Part shown: positions 54,146 through 62,294 of the stretch, in pieces
How the letters are laid out: every line of letters starts with the position of its first letter
Position numbering within the stretch: position 1 is the stretch's first letter
NCBI GenBank assembly: GCA_026418675.1
Contig: JAOAAX010000006.1
Span: 1 to 64,000 of the forward strand
Reading direction: 5' to 3'
DNA length: 64,000 nucleotides
Source: Chthoniobacterales bacterium
GTDB lineage: Bacteria; Verrucomicrobiota; Verrucomicrobiia; Chthoniobacterales; DYNR01
The notes under the pieces: model-generated
The model's database searches: none
Seen by the model: the letters and a program-made list of their open reading frames with translations, nothing else
Told to the model about the DNA's origin: nothing
Position numbers and translations under genes: made by a program

Positions 54146-54973
54146 TTAACGTTTGGCGTGCTTATTGCGAAAATGTATGTATGTCATGCGGGCACTTGTA
54201 TAGCGGTCAATGGCATGTTTCGTTGCCGCATCGTATTCATCCATCCGCTTGGGCAACGTCCGAACTGTATTCGGGCTTGTTATAGCTAATGTCCAGACCT
54301 CCCCTCCAAACGCAAATGTTGCCCAACTCACAGGATTTAACGCATAGTCACCGACCATCCCAACGAAATCCCGAACCGTAGTAGGCCCTAATACAGGCAA
54401 AACTAAATAAGGACCATGCCCTATCCCCCATTTTGCAAAAGTCTGCCCGGTATCTGCTTTCGGTATATCTTTCAAAAATTCAATTTTTTCTGAAGGATGC
54501 CAAACTCCTCCAATTCCCGCTACAGAGTTAACCACAAAGGCACCCAATTCTTTGCCTGCACGATCAAACCGCCCCTGCAATCCATGATTCACAAATCGTA
54601 CAGGGAAAGTTAGATTCTCATAAACATTGTCAATTCCTTCACGAACAATTTTCGGCAAAATAAATTCATAACCATCTGCAACAGGTCGAATTACAAAACG
54701 ATAAAATTCATGGTTAAAGGCAAATATCGCCCGATTGATTGGTTCTAAAGGATCAAAAACATGCGTCCGATGTTCACTAAAACTTCCTAACTCATCTTCC
54801 ACTGGAACCTCTAAAGAGTCTTTCGTAGTTTTGAAACTTTTGCTTTGGGAAATTGTTCCAGCTCTCGAGGTTGTCTTAACTTCCCCAATTTCAGCTGCCT
54901 GACGTGTTGCACATCCGCTGAAAATAAAGCAGACAACAAGAATTAAAATCAGATTCGAAATAAATTTTTTCAC
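54146..54973 (-). CDS. mlaA: outer-membrane lipoprotein MlaA (VacJ)
   Basis: Outer-membrane component that removes misplaced phospholipids from the outer leaflet. Signal peptide with lipobox FSGC at about 18-21, then a variable linker, then DPLEPINRAIFAFNHEFYRF, FPVRFVNHGLQGRF, FVVNSVAGIGGVWHPS and GPYLVLPVLGPTTVRDFVG, all characteristic of the family. GTG start overlapping the mlaC stop (GTGA). 275 residues. Confidence 0.95.
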   Translation of the reverse strand: MKKFISNLILILVVCFIFSGCATRQAAEIGEVKTTSRAGTISQSKSFKTTKDSLEVPVEDELGSFSEHRTHVFDPLEPINRAIFAFNHEFYRFVIRPVADGYEFILPKIVREGIDNVYENLTFPVRFVNHGLQGRFDRAGKELGAFVVNSVAGIGGVWHPSEKIEFLKDIPKADTGQTFAKWGIGHGPYLVLPVLGPTTVRDFVGMVGDYALNPVSWATFAFGGEVWTLAITSPNTVRTLPKRMDEYDAATKHAIDRYTSARMTYIHFRNKHAKR

Positions 54974-55572
54974 GGCATTCGGTTAGCAGTGGTGTGAAGG
55001 GTTTTAGCTACTGCTTCAGCACCTCCCCTTTTATAAATTTCATCAAATTGGCTCCGATAATTCGCAACAAAACTAACACCTTCAATAATAACGTCAGTCA
55101 CTCTCCATTGATTCATCTTATGCATCCTATAAGCAACTTCATATTCGCTCCCCTGATAACGTAAAGTCGTGGGAACTTCCACCCTACCTTGCCCGAGGTC
55201 TCTTGCCGATCGAACTTCAATTTCAGGAAATTCCCCTGGCTTCAATTTGTCGCTGTAGGAACGGATTACCAAAGTAGTAAAGTCAACTGCAGCTTGCTCT
55301 CTCTGGAGAGTTGAAAGTGCCCTCCACCCAGCCCCAATCGCAAGTTGGGTCATTTTTGCAAAGTCAATATAGCGCTCCAAAATTGGCCGAACACTGCGCT
55401 CCAACTCAACCCGATTCCTCGAATTCTTAGCAACTGTTAGAACTTGATTCACAGCAAAACGCAGAGTGTTTTCTGCATCTACCAAACTTTCATTCTCTGC
55501 ATATGTTTTTGCAAATACTAACAAAAAAGCCCACATAATCCACAAAAAGCATATGATCTGTCTCGCTTTCAT
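54970..55572 (-). CDS. mlaC: periplasmic phospholipid carrier MlaC (Ttg2D family)
   Basis: Periplasmic shuttle of the Mla system. From the ATG at 55572 the protein has 200 residues with a signal peptide at about 1-24 (ends AKTYA). The upstream part of the open frame overlaps mlaD and is not homologous. Seen: YIDFAKMTQLAIGAGWRALS, VDFTTLVIRSYSDKL and VTDVIIEGVSFVANYRSQF. Start lies 1 bp after the mlaD stop, so translation is coupled. Confidence 0.92.
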   Translation of the reverse strand: MKARQIICFLWIMWAFLLVFAKTYAENESLVDAENTLRFAVNQVLTVAKNSRNRVELERSVRPILERYIDFAKMTQLAIGAGWRALSTLQREQAAVDFTTLVIRSYSDKLKPGEFPEIEVRSARDLGQGRVEVPTTLRYQGSEYEVAYRMHKMNQWRVTDVIIEGVSFVANYRSQFDEIYKRGGAEAVAKTLHTTANRMP

Positions 55573-55573
55573 T

Positions 55574-56347
55574 TTATTGTTGAGTCGAATTATAGAGAAG
55601 TTCTCCGCTCTTCTGGAAATTATTAACTTCCACTTCCCTGTCTTCTTTATTTTCTGACTCTTGAATGGTAGAATCATTTATTTGCGAAACTTGACCTGGC
55701 TCGGAAGTATTGAACTCCCCTCTTACCGGAGGTGTAGGAGCAGCAATGAACTCATCTGTTGAATGCACGTTCCCCGAAACGTTTACCCTACTTCCTCTTT
55801 CCATATTTAGTAACTCTTTATCCCATCCATTCGCTTTTTTCTCATCAGAAAGCGCGGGGTCCTTTTCGTTTTCCAAATTTGCTGAATTCCTATCCGCTTG
55901 AACTGTTCCAAATGCCATTTTCCCTATAAGCGACTCCAAATCAACAGCAGACTCCGTCATCACAATTCTCTCACCCGGTTGTAGAAAATCTTCTTCAGCC
56001 CCCGGCAATAAAGCTACAAACTTATCCCCAATCAGCCCTGATGTTTTAATTGATGCCATAGTGTCCCGTGGTAATCGAACATCATCCAAAATCCGCATAC
56101 TCACAATTGCACTGTAATCGCTGGGATCAATCTTGATTTTCTCAACTCTTCCAACTGTCACTCCAGCAAGCAAAACACTCCCCCCTTCGTTCAATCCACC
56201 AACATTCGCAAAACGAGCTTCAAGCAAATAACTACCGTGATTCACAAAACTCCCAGCCCCAAGCCGAATTGCTAAATATCCAATAGCACAAATCCCTAAC
56301 AAAACAAAAATCCCCAAAAAAAATTCGACATATCGTTCTTTAATCAT
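55574..56347 (-). CDS. mlaD: Mla inner-membrane MCE protein MlaD
   Basis: Periplasmic MCE-domain subunit of the MlaFED transporter. One N-terminal helix (about 8-30), MCE domain at about 38-120 with ARFANVGGLNEGGSVLLAGV, GRVEKIKI and IKTSGLIGDKFVALLPG. After the MCE core a long (about 115 residues) acidic, low-complexity tail extends well beyond the E. coli protein. Function of this tail is unknown. Start codon overlaps the mlaF stop by 4 bp. Confidence 0.93.
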   Translation of the reverse strand: MIKERYVEFFLGIFVLLGICAIGYLAIRLGAGSFVNHGSYLLEARFANVGGLNEGGSVLLAGVTVGRVEKIKIDPSDYSAIVSMRILDDVRLPRDTMASIKTSGLIGDKFVALLPGAEEDFLQPGERIVMTESAVDLESLIGKMAFGTVQADRNSANLENEKDPALSDEKKANGWDKELLNMERGSRVNVSGNVHSTDEFIAAPTPPVRGEFNTSEPGQVSQINDSTIQESENKEDREVEVNNFQKSGELLYNSTQQ

Positions 56348-57180
56348 TCTTCTTCGTCTGGTGAAATATGTTCCCCCGCTTGAATTGCCACAAGCAAATT
56401 GCGCAAAGCAGCCGTGCTTTCGCGAAATGAAACTACAACAGGCAACTCCGATTCATGAAATTCCTGCGGTGTCCCTGAAAAGCGAATCCTCCCATGCTCT
56501 AGCAATGCTACATAGTCGCTTGTTATCAAAGCTTCCTGCACATCGTGCGTAACAACAACCGCCGTAAAACCAAATTGCATCCGATACTTCGCTATCATTC
56601 CAAAAACAGCATTCCTCCTCAACGGATCAAGCCCAGCCGTCGGCTCATCAAAAAAAACCATCTCAGGCTGTGTCACCAATGCCCGAGCAAGAGCTAAGCG
56701 CTTTTGCATCCCCCCAGAAAGCTGCGAAGGAAAGTGATTCGAATGCTCCAGCAAATCCAACTGCTCAAGCGCAGCCAAACTTCGCCGCCGAATTTCTCCA
56801 TCACTCAGACGCGTCGTCTGCTCCAGTGGCAAACCAACATTCTCAACAGCCGTTAAGGAATCAAATAACGCATTTCCCTGAAATAAAAAACTACATCTAC
56901 GTCGAAATTCTTGCCTATGTGATCTTCGACGAAAATCCAATTTCTCACCATAAAACTCCACAACCCCACAGTCAGGCTTCTCCACCCCAGCTATACACTT
57001 CAACAAAACAGACTTCCCAGCCCCGCTCGAACCCAACACCGTAAAAACACTACCCCGCCAAACCTCCAACCACACGCCATCAAGCACCGTTTTATCGCCA
57101 AAACGCTTACACAAGTCTAAAACTCGCAATAGAGGACATCCCTCGGCATGGAATTTTTTCGGTAAAACCTTTTCCTTCAC
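56344..57180 (-). CDS. mlaF: Mla ABC transporter ATPase MlaF
   Basis: ATPase of the phospholipid transporter, 278 residues. Walker A GSSGAGKSVLL, signature QLSGGMQKRLALARAL, Walker B VFFDEPTAGLDPL and H-loop VVVTHDVQEA are intact. A 35-residue C-terminal part follows the nucleotide domain. Overlaps mlaE by 4 bp upstream and mlaD by 4 bp downstream. Confidence 0.94.
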   Translation of the reverse strand: MKEKVLPKKFHAEGCPLLRVLDLCKRFGDKTVLDGVWLEVWRGSVFTVLGSSGAGKSVLLKCIAGVEKPDCGVVEFYGEKLDFRRRSHRQEFRRRCSFLFQGNALFDSLTAVENVGLPLEQTTRLSDGEIRRRSLAALEQLDLLEHSNHFPSQLSGGMQKRLALARALVTQPEMVFFDEPTAGLDPLRRNAVFGMIAKYRMQFGFTAVVVTHDVQEALITSDYVALLEHGRIRFSGTPQEFHESELPVVVSFRESTAALRNLLVAIQAGEHISPDEEE

Positions 57181-57953
57181 GAAATTAAAAAAGATGTAAT
57201 CACATAATCCGTCGCAAGTATCAAAACACTCGAGACAACAACAGCCCGTGTAGTCGAAAAACTTACAGCTTTAGCCCCTCTCAACCCGCAACGGTGTGCA
57301 TTGTAACCTTGGTGAGCACAAACCCCTATGCACAAAAAACCAAAAACTGCTGCCTTCAAAAAACTCTCCCGCACATCCCTCATCTCAATCGCCTTCTCAA
57401 TAGACGACCAATAAACTCCGGCATCCAATCCCAAGATCCACGAACCAGAAATCCAACCACCCCACAAACCTACTATAACAAAAATCGCCGTCTGCATCGG
57501 AAATACCACAAGCGCTGAAAGAATTCGTGGCGTCACAAGATAACCGTAACTGTTCACCCCCATCGTCTCCAATGCCAAGATCTGTTCTGAATTCCTCTGT
57601 ATCCCAAGCTCGGCAGCCAAAGCGGAGCCCGCCTGACCAACCAACACCAAAGCAGCCAATACAGGTGCCATCTCACGCGTCAAACTTAACGATACAAGAG
57701 CCCCAAGCAAAGTTTCCGATCCAAATCGGTTCAAAACATAATAGCCCTGCAGTCCCAAAACCAAACCTGTAAACAACCCCACAATCACCACAACTGGCAA
57801 ACACAAAACCCCTTGTTCATAAATAGCCCTCCAAACACGCCGCATAAGCCTCCTTGATCCTATAACTCCAGCAACCGTCCGAAACAAAAATAGAGTAAAA
57901 TCCCCAAATTCAGATACAGTTATCCAAAAAAACTTGCCTAAATTTCCTACCAT
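57177..57953 (-). CDS. mlaE: Mla ABC permease MlaE
   Basis: Permease with five to six helices; 258 residues from the ATG at 57953, preceded by purine-rich AGGAGAAGAGG. An in-frame ATG at 57986 would add eleven residues. Seen: LPVVVIVGLFTGLVLGLQGY, LVGQAGSALAAELGIQRNSE, LETMGVNSYGYLVTPR and GVCAHQGYNA, all typical. First gene of mlaEFDCA. There is no MlaB-like STAS gene in the operon. Confidence 0.94.
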   Translation of the reverse strand: MVGNLGKFFWITVSEFGDFTLFLFRTVAGVIGSRRLMRRVWRAIYEQGVLCLPVVVIVGLFTGLVLGLQGYYVLNRFGSETLLGALVSLSLTREMAPVLAALVLVGQAGSALAAELGIQRNSEQILALETMGVNSYGYLVTPRILSALVVFPMQTAIFVIVGLWGGWISGSWILGLDAGVYWSSIEKAIEMRDVRESFLKAAVFGFLCIGVCAHQGYNAHRCGLRGAKAVSFSTTRAVVVSSVLILATDYVITSFLIS

Positions 57954-58270
57954 TTTTGCACACACCTCTTCTCCTAACAAAATCATTCAAAATTATACAA
58001 GCACCAAAACCCCTGAACTCTAATTTTCCTTGATTTGATTTAAACTTGGAATAAAAAAACAATTCTAATAATTTAAAAGGAAAATCATTTTTCCTTGAAA
58101 ATGGAGAGCAAACTCTGCTCCCTAAACACGCGAAATTTATCAGAAAATCCTCACCTAGTTCACTACTCTTTCAAAAAAACAAAAATTTCTGCTCTCACGG
58201 ATGAACTTTACATAAAAAAGACAATAAAATTCTCCATATCTGCACCCGATTCAGTCTGGATCTCTGGCCA
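57954..58270. other. divergent spacer between mlaE and the L,D-transpeptidase gene
   Basis: About 317 bp, strongly AT-rich. It must carry the promoters for mlaEFDCA and for the transpeptidase. I see poly-A/T runs near 58040-58090 but cannot name a promoter. A 74-codon plus-strand frame here looks like chance. Confidence 0.5.
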
Positions 58271-58939
58271 ATGCACAGATCACCCAACTCGAAGTTATTC
58301 CTCGCCTTACTCCAATTAGCTTTCCTTAATTTTGCTCTCAATGCATGTAGCTATTCGACAAAATCATCCGACTTTTTCACAACCTATTACCTCGGCCCCG
58401 ATGGGACAATTTTGGCCATGCCAACTGCTACCTACCGAGCTACAAAAAAACATTCTAAATTAAATACTTCTCAATCTCCTCCTGTCGAATCCTGGTGGCA
58501 CGATGACCCACACTTAGGCCCTCCTTCGATTACCATCAATTTGACAGAACAACGAGCATACTTTAAACGCGGAAACAAAACTGTTGGCCTAACCTCCATC
58601 TCAAGCGGTCGGGAAGGTTACTCTACCCCAACCGGCAATTTCAAAATCATCCAAAAAAGCCGCAATCACGTCTCAAATCTTTACGGGGACTTTGTAGATT
58701 CACAGGGCAATATTGTAATGGAAAATGTTGCTGTTCACCGTGACCCTTGCCCACCTGGTGCACGTTTCAGGGGTGCACCGATGCCATATTTCTTAAGAAT
58801 CCACGGCGCAATCGGCATGCATGCAGGTTACCTTCCTGGTTACCCCGCTTCCCACGGTTGCATCCGCCTCCCTATGGAAATGGCTAAGCTTTTCTTTGAA
58901 AACTCTCACATCGGAATGCCTGTCCTCGTCACTAATTAA
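58271..58939 (+). CDS. L,D-transpeptidase (YkuD) lipoprotein
   Basis: A 222-residue cell-wall enzyme. Hydrophobic N-terminus with a lipobox LNAC (Cys26), so likely a lipoprotein. The YkuD domain spans about 85-220: ITINLTEQRAYFKRG, STPTGNF, HGAIGMHAGYLPGYPASHGC (20 residues) with the catalytic Cys197, then IRLP. It would form 3-3 crosslinks or attach proteins to peptidoglycan. Single gene, plus strand. Confidence 0.93.
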   Translation: MHRSPNSKLFLALLQLAFLNFALNACSYSTKSSDFFTTYYLGPDGTILAMPTATYRATKKHSKLNTSQSPPVESWWHDDPHLGPPSITINLTEQRAYFKRGNKTVGLTSISSGREGYSTPTGNFKIIQKSRNHVSNLYGDFVDSQGNIVMENVAVHRDPCPPGARFRGAPMPYFLRIHGAIGMHAGYLPGYPASHGCIRLPMEMAKLFFENSHIGMPVLVTN

Positions 58940-58992
58940 ACAACACCAATCCACAAAAGCCTTCCCCCATCTCCCTTTACAATCTAGTAAAC

Positions 58993-59994
58993 TTACTCCG
59001 CAACATTCAAAAGCTCCTCCCGCGTCACTGTAGCCGTCCCCAGCTTGCCTACTACAATTCCACTGGCCAAATTCGCCAACTCCGCAGCCTCAATTCGGTT
59101 AGCCCCTGATGCCAACGCTAAAGTAAACAACGCTATTGCTGTATCTCCAGCTCCAGATACATCAAAAACTTCCTTTGCCCTCGTCGGAATGTAATAGGGT
59201 GACTCTCCACGCTCAAACAACATCATCCCTCCCTCCCCTAAGGTTATCAAAACACATCCCACGTCCCACTTGCTCGTCAAAATTTCCCCCACCCTCTTCA
59301 ATGCCACGTCCCTACGTGGGTCCTCGATCACCTCTACCAATCTCTGTCCTGCCGCAGCAAAAGCTTCCAAACGGTTCGGCTTCACCGCACTCACACCACG
59401 CCAGTTTAGCGGATTGTTCGGGTTCGGATCAACCGTTATAACCCGCCCCCATTTCCCAAATATTTGGATAACCTTATCAACAAATCCCTGACTTAAAAGA
59501 CCTTTCCCGTAGTCCTCAATTATCAAAGCATCCGCTTCGGCTGCCGCTTGTTCCAGTTTCTTGAGTGCTTCTTCCTCCGTCTCCCTAGGCAAATTCATGC
59601 GGCGTTCCCGATCCACTCGCACAACCTGTTGTTGCCTCGCTATAATCCGAGTCTTCACAATCGTCATCGCGTCCTCGTGTTCCAATAAAAGAGACGTCGA
59701 AACTCCCTCCGCCTCCAGCAAACGACATAACTCCTCTGCATGGCGACACCCCTTCCCAACAAGCCCACAAATTTCCACATCTCGACAAAAACCAGCCAAA
59801 TTCCTTGCTACGTTCGCTGCACCCCCAGGAAAACTTGCATCGCGAACCACCTCAACCACCGGAACAGGCGCTTCCGGAGAAATTCGAGTAACCTTCCCAT
59901 AAACAAAACGGTCTAACATCACATCACCCAAAACCACCACCACTTTGCTTGCCGCTGCATCTAAAATTTGCTCAATTCGTTGCTTCTTCATCAC
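58993..59994 (-). CDS. D-glycero-beta-D-manno-heptose 7-phosphate kinase
   Basis: PfkB-family kinase acting in ADP-heptose synthesis for lipopolysaccharide inner core (HldE/RfaE N-terminal domain). Seen: VLGDVMLDRFVYGKVTRISP (20 residues), PGGAANVARNLA, IIEDYGKGLL, TVDPNP, VKPNRLEA and the catalytic FDVSGAGDTAIALF. At 333 residues it lacks the nucleotidyltransferase domain of fused HldE, so a separate HldC-type protein is expected elsewhere. Confidence 0.93.
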   Translation of the reverse strand: MMKKQRIEQILDAAASKVVVVLGDVMLDRFVYGKVTRISPEAPVPVVEVVRDASFPGGAANVARNLAGFCRDVEICGLVGKGCRHAEELCRLLEAEGVSTSLLLEHEDAMTIVKTRIIARQQQVVRVDRERRMNLPRETEEEALKKLEQAAAEADALIIEDYGKGLLSQGFVDKVIQIFGKWGRVITVDPNPNNPLNWRGVSAVKPNRLEAFAAAGQRLVEVIEDPRRDVALKRVGEILTSKWDVGCVLITLGEGGMMLFERGESPYYIPTRAKEVFDVSGAGDTAIALFTLALASGANRIEAAELANLASGIVVGKLGTATVTREELLNVAE

Positions 59995-60046
59995 TACCCA
60001 ATTTTTCGGCGTGAACTTTCACCTCGAAAAGTTTATTTTCTCTCCA

Positions 60047-60883
60047 ATGACCAAATTATCTTTTCGTCTCGCGTTTCGTCTCGCGTTATTTCTACTCTCG
60101 GCCGCTATTCTATCACAATTTTGTTTAGCACAAACTCACGACACCCCTCAACCCACAATCTCCTTCCAAGACTTCCCCGCCACAGAAATTAACGACGTCA
60201 TCATCCCTGTCCCAAGCGAAATCTTCAACGTTCTCGACAAACTTGGCTCCCCAAATTGGCACGCCACCATCCTCGAATCCCGACCCAACTCAACAAGTAG
60301 CCGCACACACACCGCCCTCCTCCTCGGTATCACCATCGCCGACGGTTTCCTCGCCGTCCAAGCCAAAGACTCAGAAAAAATTAAAGAAATAGGCCGCGAC
60401 GTCCTCTCCCTCTCCGAAGCCCTCGGCGTCCGTGATGCCGTCATTGCTCGAAGCAAAAGCATTATCGACCAGGCAGAAAAAAAAGATTGGCGACAAGTCC
60501 GTATAGAATTCGATGGCGCTCTCCAGGATGTCCGTTCCGCCATGCGTCAACTCAATGACGAACCTATTGCTCAACTCGTTAGTCTCGCCGGGTGGCTCCG
60601 CGGCACCCACGCCGTAACTTCTATCATTCTCAACAACTACTCACCAGAACGCGCCGAGCTCCTCCACCAGCCAGACCTCATCGCCTATTTCGATCGCCAA
60701 CTCGATAGCCTTCCACAAAAATTAAAAAAAGACAACTATGTCAGAAAAATTCGCCCGGCTCTCTCCAAAATCATGCCTCTCCTTGGCATTCATGATGGCT
60801 CCTCCATATCCCCAGACAACGTCGCAAAAATTAACCAAATCACTTCAGAACTGATCCAAAATATCCTTACAACCGAAGAATGA
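60047..60883 (+). CDS. exported protein of unknown function
   Basis: From the ATG at 60047 the protein has 278 residues with a signal peptide at about 1-29 (LFLLSAAILSQFCLAQ). The frame opens further upstream, but that part lacks a signal and runs towards the heptose kinase start. The mature part is helical, with ALLLGITIADGFLAVQAKDS, VRSAMRQLNDE and LAGWLRGTHAV. I do not recognise a family. It overlaps the next gene by 4 bp (ATGA), and that gene touches phoH, so the three are probably one operon. Confidence 0.72.
   Translation: MTKLSFRLAFRLALFLLSAAILSQFCLAQTHDTPQPTISFQDFPATEINDVIIPVPSEIFNVLDKLGSPNWHATILESRPNSTSSRTHTALLLGITIADGFLAVQAKDSEKIKEIGRDVLSLSEALGVRDAVIARSKSIIDQAEKKDWRQVRIEFDGALQDVRSAMRQLNDEPIAQLVSLAGWLRGTHAVTSIILNNYSPERAELLHQPDLIAYFDRQLDSLPQKLKKDNYVRKIRPALSKIMPLLGIHDGSSISPDNVAKINQITSELIQNILTTEE
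60062..60085. repeat. 12 bp tandem duplication in a signal-peptide region
   Basis: TTTCGTCTCGCG occurs twice in a row (60062-60073, 60074-60085), giving FRLAFRLA in the signal peptide of the exported protein. It keeps the frame. Looks like slippage. Confidence 0.85.
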
Positions 60884-61311
60884 ACCCCCTCCTTCCCCTT
60901 CTCTTAGCGGCTCTTCTCCTCCTCAGTTCCTCAATAACCTACCCAACTGTCAACGATGCCCTCTCTTTTGCCTATGAAGGCGCAGAACCTTACGTCCGCC
61001 AAGGTTTCACTTTCCGCGAAGACGCTTGGGGTGGAGACCTCGGCGTCGGCGACCGCAAAGCAGTTCGCATCCAACTCTTCAAGGGAAACGAATACTGGTT
61101 TATAACTGGAACAGACAAACTGAAAGCTCGCGTCTCCGTCTTCGTTTACGATTCCGAAGGCCGCCTCGTCTCACGTGATCATTGGCACCGAAGCCGTTAC
61201 TTTGGCGCTTTCGTTGCCCCACCCAAAACCGGCGCCTACTGGGCAATCATTTCCGTCGAACGTTCCCCCGCCGAACGAACCGCTTGGGCGCTCGTTTACG
61301 GCTACCGTTGA
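60880..61311 (+). CDS. small exported protein of unknown function
   Basis: A 143-residue protein with a signal peptide at about 1-20. The mature part is beta-rich: REDAWGGDLGVGDRKAVRIQ, GNEYWFITGTDK, SVFVYDSEGRLVS and PKTGAYWAIISVERS. The pattern recalls small periplasmic beta-sandwich (pre-peptidase C-terminal-like) domains, but no family is certain. Its start overlaps the previous gene by 4 bp and its stop directly abuts the phoH ATG. Confidence 0.72.
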   Translation: MNPLLPLLLAALLLLSSSITYPTVNDALSFAYEGAEPYVRQGFTFREDAWGGDLGVGDRKAVRIQLFKGNEYWFITGTDKLKARVSVFVYDSEGRLVSRDHWHRSRYFGAFVAPPKTGAYWAIISVERSPAERTAWALVYGYR

Positions 61312-62286
61312 ATGGAAAACCACGAAACCCTAATCTTCGAGCTCGAAAATGCTCGCGCCCTTCAAGCCCTTTTCGACGGCGATGAATCCCTACTCAAAGA
61401 AGCAGCCTCCCAACTCGGAGTCACCATCATTACTCGCGACGCTTGGATCAAAGCAGAAGGTCCCCCGGAAAAAGTCGAAAAAACACGCCACTTCCTCCAA
61501 CAACTCGACAACGCCCGCCGTGGCGGCCTCCGAATCCGTCGCCACGAATTCCTTTACGCGCTCCGCGCACTGCTCGCGGGCGATAACTTCGAACTCGCTC
61601 AATTTCTGGATACAAAAATCTTTTGTTCCCGTAACAAACCTCCAGTATCCCCAAAAACTGTCGGCCAACAACGCTACGTCGCAACTATCCGCTCCAATGA
61701 CATCACTTTCGGAATCGGTCCTGCAGGAACTGGTAAAACCTACCTTGCCGTCGCTCTTGCTATCGAAGCCCTCCGTCAAGACCGCATCCGCCGAATCATC
61801 CTTGCTCGCCCAGCCGTCGAAGCCGGCGAAGCTCTGGGCTTCTTGCCAGGCGACCTTACCGAAAAAATCCTCCCCTACCTTCGCCCACTCCATGACGCCT
61901 TTTCAGAACTCCTCGATTCAGACGAATTCCAGAAATTCACTGAAAAAAATATCATCGAAATTGCTCCTCTCGCTTACATGCGCGGGAGAACACTTAGCTC
62001 CGCCTTCGTAATCCTCGATGAAGCCCAAAACGCAACCACGGAACAAATGCTCATGTTCCTAACTCGCTTAGGTCCAGATTCAAAAGCCGTTATTACTGGC
62101 GATCCAAGCCAAATAGACCTCCCCCGCCACAAACAAAGCGGCCTCCTCGAAGCCATCGAAGCACTCGCCGAAATCCCGGGAATCGCTTTCCATTACTTTT
62201 CAGATGCCGATGTCGTCCGCCATCCTCTTGTCCAGTCAATAATCCGTGCATACCAGACCCACCGCGGACGCAAGAACTTCTCCTAA
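61312..62286 (+). CDS. phoH: PhoH-family ATPase
   Basis: Cytoplasmic P-loop ATPase, 324 residues, family linked to RNA metabolism and ribosome biogenesis with YbeY. Seen: Walker A GPAGTGKT at 136-143, ILARPAVEAGEALGFLPGDL, RGRTLSSAFVILDEAQNATT with Walker B, and ITGDPSQIDLP. An N-terminal KH-like domain precedes it. An HD-domain membrane protein follows after 8 bp, the usual neighbour in several phyla. Confidence 0.95.
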   Translation: MENHETLIFELENARALQALFDGDESLLKEAASQLGVTIITRDAWIKAEGPPEKVEKTRHFLQQLDNARRGGLRIRRHEFLYALRALLAGDNFELAQFLDTKIFCSRNKPPVSPKTVGQQRYVATIRSNDITFGIGPAGTGKTYLAVALAIEALRQDRIRRIILARPAVEAGEALGFLPGDLTEKILPYLRPLHDAFSELLDSDEFQKFTEKNIIEIAPLAYMRGRTLSSAFVILDEAQNATTEQMLMFLTRLGPDSKAVITGDPSQIDLPRHKQSGLLEAIEALAEIPGIAFHYFSDADVVRHPLVQSIIRAYQTHRGRKNFS

Positions 62287-62294
62287 TTCCACTC

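Noticed and set aside
58095-58319. 74-codon plus-strand frame before the L,D-transpeptidase
   Set aside because: Low-complexity, overlaps the transpeptidase start, no recognisable domain.
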